From Oscillospiraceae bacterium (GTDB lineage: Bacteria > Bacillota > Clostridia > Oscillospirales > Ruminococcaceae): a DNA stretch of 10,981 bases. Shown here piece after piece: positions 6,393 through 10,981 of the stretch. The stretch covers positions 1-10,981 of the forward strand of contig JAHHUE010000054.1 in assembly GCA_020024155.1 (NCBI GenBank). Reading direction: 5' to 3'. Positions within the stretch are counted from its first letter, which is position 1. Every line of letters starts with the position of its first letter. The notes under the pieces were generated by a model. That model was not told the origin of the DNA. It did no database searches and saw only the letters and a list, made by a program, of their open reading frames with translations. A program made the translations under genes and the position numbers.

Positions 6393-9308
6393 TTATTTCC
6401 TTTCATCCAAAGCACCAATAAGACTTCTAAGTCTTATTTTTACAGCTCCAAGGTTGGTTATTTCATCAATTTTTATTTGTGTATAGTATTTGTTATTTTC
6501 TTCAAGAATACTACGCACTTCGTCAGTTGTAATAGCATCAACGCCACAACCAAAACTTACAAGCTGAACAAGTTCAGTGTCATTATGCTCAACAGCATAT
6601 TTTGCACTGCGATAAAGTCTGGAATGGAATGTCCATTGGTCCAAAACATGAACATACTGCACAGGAGCTTTATGACAGATAGAATCTTCGCTTATAACAA
6701 CAAAGCCAAGACTTGTTGCAAGCTTATCTATACCATGACTGATTTCAGGGTCAATATGATAAGGTCTGCCTGCAAGAATCATAATTCTATGACCATTTTG
6801 TCTTGCAAATTCAACAGCTTTTTCACCTTCATCACGAACAGCTTGCTTATACTCATCATAAGTTTTCCATGCTTTTTTTACTGCTTTATTCAGCTCAAAA
6901 CGAGAGATACTCTTATCTAATTTATGAAGTGATGGATATAATGTCTTTGCAAGGCTTTTTTCATTATCAATACAAAGATATGGGTACATAAAGTTTACAT
7001 TTTTTAACTGTTCTATATTGCCTTTAAGCAGTTCTGAATAATAAGCTACAACAGGACAGTTATAATGGTTATCTCCTACGTGTTCATCAATATTATATGT
7101 AAGACCTGGATAAAATATATTTTCTATTTCATTATCTATCAGCTCTAAAATATGTCCGTGCATAATTTTTGCAGGATAACAAGCAGTGTCAGAAGGAATT
7201 GTAAATTGCCCTTTTTCGTATGTTGCTCTGTTTGAAAGCTTTGTAAAGTGAACTTCAAATCCAAGTGTTGTGAATAGAGAATACCACAAAGGAGCAAACT
7301 CATAATTTGAAAGGGCAAGAGGTAAACCAATTTTACCACGCTTTCCTTTTATTGCAGAAAGAGAGGAGATATAATCTCTTTTCCACTGATAAAGATTGGG
7401 CAGAAAAGTTGAATTTTTTATACCAAGCCCTTTTTCACATTGATTGCCGGATATAAATTTTTCACCATCAGAAAAAGTGTTTATTGTCAAACTGCAATGG
7501 TTTGTACAGCCTTTACAGATAGTTGATTTACTTTGATGAGAAAAAGTTTTTAAATCATTAGCTGAAATTATACTGCTTTCTTTGCAGTCCATAATATGTA
7601 AAGCTGCACCATAAGCCCCCATAAGACCTGCAATAGATGGTCTTATAACATTTGAACCAATTTCTTTTTCAAATGCTCTTAATACGGCATCGTTGTAGAA
7701 TGTACCACCTTGAACAACAATCTTTTTGCCAAGCTCATCAGGACTTGTTGCGCGTATAACCTTGTAAATTGCGTTTTTTACAACACTTATTGAAAGACCG
7801 GCAGATATATCTTCAACAGATGCGCCGTCTTTTTGTGACTGCTTAACTGAACTGTTCATAAATACAGTACATCTTGACCCAAGATTTACCGGAGCAGTTG
7901 CTTTTAAACCATAATTTGCAAAATCGGAAACAGTATATCCCATAGCTTTTGCAAAAGTTTCTATAAATGAACCACATCCAGAGGAGCAAGCCTCATTTAA
8001 CATAATGCTGTCGATAGCACCATTTTTTATATGGAAACATTTTATATCCTGACCACCTATATCAAGGATAAAGTCAACATCAGGCTGAAAATATTTTGCC
8101 GCTGTATAGTGAGCAATAGTTTCAACAATACCACGGTCAATATGAAAAGCGTGTTTTATAAGCTCTTCGCCATAACCTGTAACAGCACTGCCACAAATTT
8201 TTATTTTATCTTTGCATAAATTATAAATAATTTCCAATTGCTCTTTTATAATAGTTACAGGGTTTCCTTTGTTGGAATTGTAGTAAGTATATAAAATAGA
8301 CTTATCTTCTCCAATAAGAACTACTTTTGTTGTTGTACTTCCACAGTCTATTCCAAGCCAAGCATTTCCGATATAAGTATTTATATCTTTTGTTTCAACA
8401 GTCGCTAATGCGTGTCTTTGACAAAAACTTTTATACTCGCTGTCATCTTTAAAAAGAGGTTGGAGACGATTTGCAGTTATGCTTTTTTCAGATACAGTAT
8501 TTTTTAAAATATCAATGAGTTGAGAAAGAGATAATTCATCTGTATTTTTTGCGTACATTGCTGCACCCATTGCAACAGAATATAAAGCGTACTCAGGAAA
8601 TACTGCCGTTTCTTCTGTAAGATTTAATGTTTGATAAAACTGTTTTCTTAAACCTTTGCAATAAAATAATGGACCACCAAGAAACATAACCTTACCAGAT
8701 ATTTTTCGTCCTTGAATAAGTCCAGTTATTGTTTGATTAACAACAGCTTGAAAAATACTTGCTGCAATATCAGATTTTTTAGCACCTTGATTTAATAACG
8801 GCTGAATATCAGTCTTTGCAAAAACACCACATCTGGAAGCAATAGGATAAATTTTTTCAGCTTCAAGACTGGCAGTGTCCATTTCATCAACAGTCATATC
8901 AAGTAAAACTGCCATTTGGTCTATAAAAGCACCAGTACCACCGGCACAAGTACCATTCATTCTTTCATCAATGCCACCATCAAAGAAAATAACTTTTGCA
9001 TCTTCTCCACCAAGTTCAATAACAACACTGGTGTCTGGTGCAAGTGTTGAAACAACCTCTCCGGTTGCGTACACTTCTTGAATAAAGCTTATATTTGCTG
9101 ATTGAGCAACGCCCATACCAGCAGAGCCAGATATAGTAACCTGTATTTTATCAACATCAACAGATTTTTGCATTTCCAAAATCATATCAAGTGTAGTTTG
9201 ACGCACTTGAGAAAGATGACGCTGATATTTTCTATATACTACCTTATCATTTTCGATAAGAACAAGTTTAGTAGTTGTAGAGCCAATATCTATACCTAGA
9301 ATAGCCAA
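6393..9308 (-). CDS. Double-ASKHA activase (BadF/BadG/BcrA/BcrD ATPase family), acyl-CoA dehydratase activase-like
   Basis: The 971-aa protein contains two tandem ASKHA (actin/sugar kinase/Hsp70-like) ATPase domains and a C-terminal region of the DUF2229 type. Domain 1 (about 1-255) has DIGSTTTK at 7-14, C121 in GTCAGGTG and C160 in SRCGVFA. Domain 2 (about 315-575) has DCGSTTTK at 321-328, C441 in EACSSGCG and C480 in SRCTVF. In HgdC-type activators the equivalent cysteines hold one [4Fe-4S] cluster between two subunits, and ATP drives electron transfer to a dehydratase. Further on are CKGCTNHC with C598, C601, C605 and C624, TACYPAK (C710), and AGRPYHIDPEISHGI. The start is TTG at 9308, set by GGAGG at 9318-9322, 9 nt upstream, and by homology beginning at AILGIDIGS. 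Its partner gene follows after 2 nt. The target reaction is unknown. Confidence 0.9.
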   Translation of the reverse strand: MAILGIDIGSTTTKLVLIENDKVVYRKYQRHLSQVRQTTLDMILEMQKSVDVDKIQVTISGSAGMGVAQSANISFIQEVYATGEVVSTLAPDTSVVIELGGEDAKVIFFDGGIDERMNGTCAGGTGAFIDQMAVLLDMTVDEMDTASLEAEKIYPIASRCGVFAKTDIQPLLNQGAKKSDIAASIFQAVVNQTITGLIQGRKISGKVMFLGGPLFYCKGLRKQFYQTLNLTEETAVFPEYALYSVAMGAAMYAKNTDELSLSQLIDILKNTVSEKSITANRLQPLFKDDSEYKSFCQRHALATVETKDINTYIGNAWLGIDCGSTTTKVVLIGEDKSILYTYYNSNKGNPVTIIKEQLEIIYNLCKDKIKICGSAVTGYGEELIKHAFHIDRGIVETIAHYTAAKYFQPDVDFILDIGGQDIKCFHIKNGAIDSIMLNEACSSGCGSFIETFAKAMGYTVSDFANYGLKATAPVNLGSRCTVFMNSSVKQSQKDGASVEDISAGLSISVVKNAIYKVIRATSPDELGKKIVVQGGTFYNDAVLRAFEKEIGSNVIRPSIAGLMGAYGAALHIMDCKESSIISANDLKTFSHQSKSTICKGCTNHCSLTINTFSDGEKFISGNQCEKGLGIKNSTFLPNLYQWKRDYISSLSAIKGKRGKIGLPLALSNYEFAPLWYSLFTTLGFEVHFTKLSNRATYEKGQFTIPSDTACYPAKIMHGHILELIDNEIENIFYPGLTYNIDEHVGDNHYNCPVVAYYSELLKGNIEQLKNVNFMYPYLCIDNEKSLAKTLYPSLHKLDKSISRFELNKAVKKAWKTYDEYKQAVRDEGEKAVEFARQNGHRIMILAGRPYHIDPEISHGIDKLATSLGFVVISEDSICHKAPVQYVHVLDQWTFHSRLYRSAKYAVEHNDTELVQLVSFGCGVDAITTDEVRSILEENNKYYTQIKIDEITNLGAVKIRLRSLIGALDERK

Positions 9309-9317
9309 GAGATAGTA

Positions 9318-9322
9318 CCTCC
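9318..9322 (-). promoter_or_regulatory. Ribosome binding site that fixes the TTG start of the activase gene
   Basis: GGAGG on the minus strand lies 9 nt upstream of TTG (9308). No ATG or GTG is suitably placed, and the ASKHA phosphate-1 strand begins right after the TTG. Confidence 0.85.
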
Positions 9323-9332
9323 AATAATAAAA

Positions 9333-9364
9333 TAAAAAACAAACCTTTATACGGCAAAGGTTTG
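9333..9364 (-). terminator. Terminator-like hairpin in the activase leader (possible attenuator)
   Basis: On the minus strand a 9-bp stem, CAAACCTTT paired with AAAGGTTTG (9340-9348/9356-9364), has a 7-nt loop and is followed by six T (9339-9334). This is an intrinsic terminator layout lying after the predicted promoter and before the ribosome binding site. A perfect 12-bp palindrome GATTTATAAATC (9364-9375) directly precedes it. No oppositely oriented gene needs a terminator here. Confidence 0.6.
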
Positions 9365-9389
9365 ATTTATAAATCATTTATATGTAAGT

Positions 9390-9418
9390 ATTATACATAA
9401 TTTATTATACAAAATCAA
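9390..9418 (-). promoter_or_regulatory. Predicted promoter of the activase operon
   Basis: On the minus strand, TTGATT (9418-9413), a 17-bp spacer and a perfect TATAAT (9395-9390) match the sigma-A consensus closely. The start would be near 9383, giving a leader of about 75 nt that contains the terminator-like hairpin. Confidence 0.75.
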
Positions 9419-9489
9419 TCCACAATTAAATGTTAATAGATTAAATTGGTATAATTTTTGAGATATTTTTAAGTAATTTTTTTAAAATA

Positions 9490-9649
9490 TACAGTAAAAA
9501 TAAACAAATAATAAAATTAAAAAGTAAAAAAATAATATGTAAAATATATAAAATATAAAAATATGTATGAAAATTACTGTATAATCATTGCAAACAAATA
9601 AAAAATATTTTATAATACTCTGTATAAATAAAGTAGCATAGATACTGTA
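9490..9649. repeat. Repeated TACTGTA motif in the guaA upstream region
   Basis: TACAGTA (the reverse complement) lies at 9490-9496, and TACTGTA lies at 9575-9581 and 9643-9649. A spaced variant, TACTCTGTA, lies at 9616-9624. They bracket the guaA promoter: one abuts the -35, the variant covers the start region and one is in the leader. An operator role is inferred. Confidence 0.4.
9588..9616 (+). promoter_or_regulatory. Predicted sigma-A promoter of guaA
   Basis: TTGCAA (9588-9593), a 17-bp spacer and a perfect TATAAT (9611-9616) give a strong match. Transcription would begin near 9623, about 60 nt before the start codon. The upstream A/T tracts could act as an UP element. Confidence 0.8.
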
Positions 9650-9683
9650 TTTGTAAAATTTAATTATATATTTGGAGGTTTTT

Positions 9684-10664
9684 ATGGAAAATAACATGCG
9701 TCCTGACTCAATGGTTAGAATTACTACAAAAGAGTTGGCTGATGAATTTATTGCACAACAGATAAAAGAAATTAAAGAACAAGTTGGCGACAAAAAAGTT
9801 TTACTTGCACTTTCAGGTGGTGTAGACTCTTCTGTTGTTGCAGCTTTACTTATAAAAGCGATTGGCAAACAGTTGGTTTGCGTTCATGTAAATCATGGCC
9901 TTTTGCGTAAAGGTGAACCAGAACAGGTTGTAGAAGTTTTTAGAAATCAGATGGATGCAAACCTCGTTTATGTTGATGCTGTTGACCGTTTCCTTGATAA
10001 ATTGGCAGGCGTTGAAGAACCAGAAAAGAAACGTAAAATTATAGGTGCAGAATTTATTCGTGTATTTGAAGAAGAAGCACGCAAACAAGATGGTATTGAA
10101 TTCTTGGCTCAAGGTACAATTTACCCAGATATTCTTGAAAGTGATGGCGTTAAAGCACACCACAATGTTGGTGGTTTGCCAGAAGATTTGCAATTTAGCC
10201 TTGTAGAACCAGTTCGTCTTTTGTTTAAAGATGAAGTTAGAGTTGTTGGTGAAGCTCTTGGTTTGCCACATAGCATGGTATATCGTCAGCCATTCCCAGG
10301 CCCAGGTCTTGGTGTTCGTTGTCTTGGTGCAATTACAAGAGAACGTCTTGAATTGGTTAGAGAATCTGATGCAATTCTTCGTGAAGAATTTGCTAAAAAC
10401 GGTCTTGAAGGCAAAGTTTGGCAGTACTTTACAGCAGTGCCAGATTTCAAATCTGTTGGCGTTAAAAATGACCAACGCACCTATGCTTACCCAGTAATCA
10501 TTCGTGCAGTTAACACTGTTGATGCAATGACAGCAACTGTTGCAGAAATTCCATTTGAACTTCTCAAACACATTACAGACCGTATTACAAACGAAGTTGA
10601 AGGCGTTAACCGCGTTCTCTTCGATTTTACTCCAAAACCAGTTGGAACAATTGAGTGGGAATAA
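9684..10664 (+). CDS. guaA: GMP synthase, ATP-pyrophosphatase/synthetase subunit without amidotransferase domain
   Basis: GMP synthase converts XMP to GMP through an adenylyl-XMP intermediate, using ammonia normally released from glutamine. This 326-aa protein has only the synthetase half. It shows the PP-loop SGGVDSS (44-50), VNHGLLRKGE, QGTIYPDILES (143-153), KAHHNVGGLPEDLQF (157-171), RQPFPGPGLGVR (201-212) and the C-terminal KPVGTIEWE. Usual bacterial GuaA has about 510-525 residues with a class I glutamine amidotransferase domain of about 190-200 residues at the front. Here about 35 residues precede the PP-loop domain, and no amidotransferase sequence lies upstream. ATG 9684 has GGAGG (9674-9678) 5 nt upstream. 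The domain set resembles the B subunit of archaeal two-subunit GMP synthases. Glutaminase activity must come from a separate protein, or free ammonia is used. Confidence 0.96.
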   Translation: MENNMRPDSMVRITTKELADEFIAQQIKEIKEQVGDKKVLLALSGGVDSSVVAALLIKAIGKQLVCVHVNHGLLRKGEPEQVVEVFRNQMDANLVYVDAVDRFLDKLAGVEEPEKKRKIIGAEFIRVFEEEARKQDGIEFLAQGTIYPDILESDGVKAHHNVGGLPEDLQFSLVEPVRLLFKDEVRVVGEALGLPHSMVYRQPFPGPGLGVRCLGAITRERLELVRESDAILREEFAKNGLEGKVWQYFTAVPDFKSVGVKNDQRTYAYPVIIRAVNTVDAMTATVAEIPFELLKHITDRITNEVEGVNRVLFDFTPKPVGTIEWE

Positions 10665-10673
10665 AACAAAAAA

Positions 10674-10707
10674 TCCGAAAAAGCCAGTCATATCAAGGCT
10701 TTCCGGA
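10674..10707 (+). terminator. Imperfect hairpin just after guaA
   Basis: TCCGAAAAAGCC (10674-10685) pairs with GGCTTTCCGGA (10697-10707) with one mismatch and one bulge, starting 10 nt after the guaA stop. No T-run follows, so it is either a decayed terminator or part of a junction structure. Confidence 0.4.
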
Positions 10708-10744
10708 CTTCGCCCTCGTGTTCTGATAAGGTTTTGATAAGATT

Positions 10745-10814
10745 CCACTGAAGTGCTATTATTCTGTGCTTCAAGTGGTTTGTGAGTAAAGAATAATTTC
10801 TTATTTCTCACAAA
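10745..10814. repeat. Two adjacent hairpins in the guaA downstream spacer
   Basis: The first pairs CCACTGAAGTGC (10745-10756) with GTGCTTCAAGTGG (10766-10778), with one bulged A and two G-T pairs. The second pairs TTTGTGAG (10779-10786) perfectly with CTCACAAA (10807-10814). A direct repeat TGATAAG (10724-10730 and 10735-10741, 11 bp apart) lies just before. Function is unknown; recombinase-binding or RNA structure are both possible. Confidence 0.45.
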
Positions 10815-10831
10815 TACCCATATTAACAAGT

Positions 10832-10867
10832 AAGCCCGTACTGATGAGATATCAGTACGGGCTTTTT
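10832..10867 (+). terminator. Strong rho-independent terminator
   Basis: A perfect 14-bp stem, AAGCCCGTACTGAT (10832-10845) with ATCAGTACGGGCTT (10851-10864), has a 5-nt loop and runs into TTTTT on the + strand. It would stop guaA transcription. On the minus strand the tail is weaker (ACTTGTTAAT). Confidence 0.88.
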
Positions 10868-10883
10868 GTCGTTCTTTTTTCAG

Positions 10884-10981
10884 TTATTCTGCGTCCTCTT
10901 TCAAGGCATTGACAAGCAGATCGCTGAGTTCCTGTGACGGAACTTTCGCCCAATGCTGAGTAGTGTCTTTTTCAGGATAAG
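10884..10981 (-). CDS. 3' end of an unidentified minus-strand gene, cut by the window edge
   Basis: The minus strand is open from the right edge to TAA at 10886-10884, giving 31 codons. The visible C-terminus reads YPEKDTTQHWAKVPSQ, then ELSDLLVNALKEDAE. It has an acidic, amphipathic ending and no motif I recognise. GC and third-position GC (14 of 31 codons end in G or C) look higher than in the neighbouring genes, which suggests a different origin. It converges on guaA across the strong terminator. The other five frames are closed sooner, which supports this frame, but the fragment is short and the call is tentative. Confidence 0.5.
   Translation of the reverse strand, partial: YPEKDTTQHWAKVPSQELSDLLVNALKEDAE

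Larger units (their letters stand above)
9365..9683. other. Very AT-rich divergent spacer between the activase operon and guaA
   Basis: The 240 bases from 9421 to 9660 contain 32 G or C (about 13%). I see no coding sequence in it. It holds the two divergent promoters, an unpaired TATAAT at 9450-9455 and another at 9580-9585 without good -35 elements, and the repeated TACTGTA motif. No riboswitch is visible in the roughly 60-nt guaA leader. Confidence 0.8.

Noticed and set aside
6380..6400. A programmed -1 frameshift joining the two activase genes
   Set aside because: The second gene is in the -1 frame, but the only overlap without a stop is GAAAGGAAAT, which has no X XXY YYZ slippery heptamer. 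A good ribosome binding site for the second ATG makes coupled reinitiation simpler.
9309..9377. A 23-residue N-terminal extension of the activase from an upstream ATG
   Set aside because: It would translate across the terminator-like hairpin and the GGAGG site, and family homology begins at AILGIDIGS right after the TTG.
9846..10829. A 327-codon open frame on the minus strand opposite guaA
   Set aside because: It is antisense to a certain guaA, is rich in Asn, Phe, Cys and Thr as expected from reverse reading of the host's codons, has no recognisable domain, and runs through the downstream hairpins.
1..10981. CRISPR array, tRNA or rRNA genes, transposase
   Set aside because: No regularly spaced repeats, cloverleaf-like conserved arms, rRNA sequence or transposase motif was seen on either strand.

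Overview
The window looks like chromosomal DNA from a low-GC member of the Clostridia (Firmicutes). The evidence is AT-rich codon use, intergenic spacers that fall to about 13% GC, strong GGAGG-type ribosome binding sites, consensus sigma-A-like promoters, and gene families typical of gut Clostridia. The genus cannot be read from this sequence. No rRNA, tRNA, CRISPR array or transposase is visible.

Left part (1-5133, all + strand): the 3' three quarters of tuf (EF-Tu) and its terminator come first. Next is guaB (IMP dehydrogenase), which has its own promoter and a structured 5' leader of about 175 nt. A hairpin separates guaB from an NCS2 purine-base permease of the xanthine type. A membrane protein of the CmpB / 'putative ABC-transporter type IV' family with a coiled-coil tail follows, and a bidirectional terminator closes the block.

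Middle part (5140-9308, - strand): a two-gene operon encodes a split version of the large 'acyl-CoA dehydratase activase' proteins. The first gene (971 aa, TTG start) carries two ASKHA ATPase domains, each with both predicted cluster cysteines, followed by a cysteine-containing region. The second gene (416 aa), 2 nt downstream, is the dehydratase-like C-terminal part. The operon has a consensus promoter, and a terminator-like hairpin sits between that promoter and the first ribosome binding site.

Right part (9365-10981): a very AT-rich divergent spacer contains the guaA promoter and repeated TACTGTA motifs. The guaA gene encodes a GMP synthase of only 326 aa. It has the ATP-pyrophosphatase and dimerization domains and no glutamine amidotransferase domain. 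After guaA the base composition changes, four hairpins lie within about 190 bp, and the 3' end of an unidentified minus-strand gene enters from the right edge. Because the guaA 3' end is a known integration hotspot, this may be the border of a mobile element.

Functionally, guaB, the permease and guaA form a purine set: xanthine-type base uptake, IMP to XMP, and XMP to GMP. The activase pair lies physically between its members but has no evident biochemical link to them. The most interesting observations are the GMP synthase without an amidotransferase domain, possible shared operator motifs, the two leader structures, and the possible integration junction.
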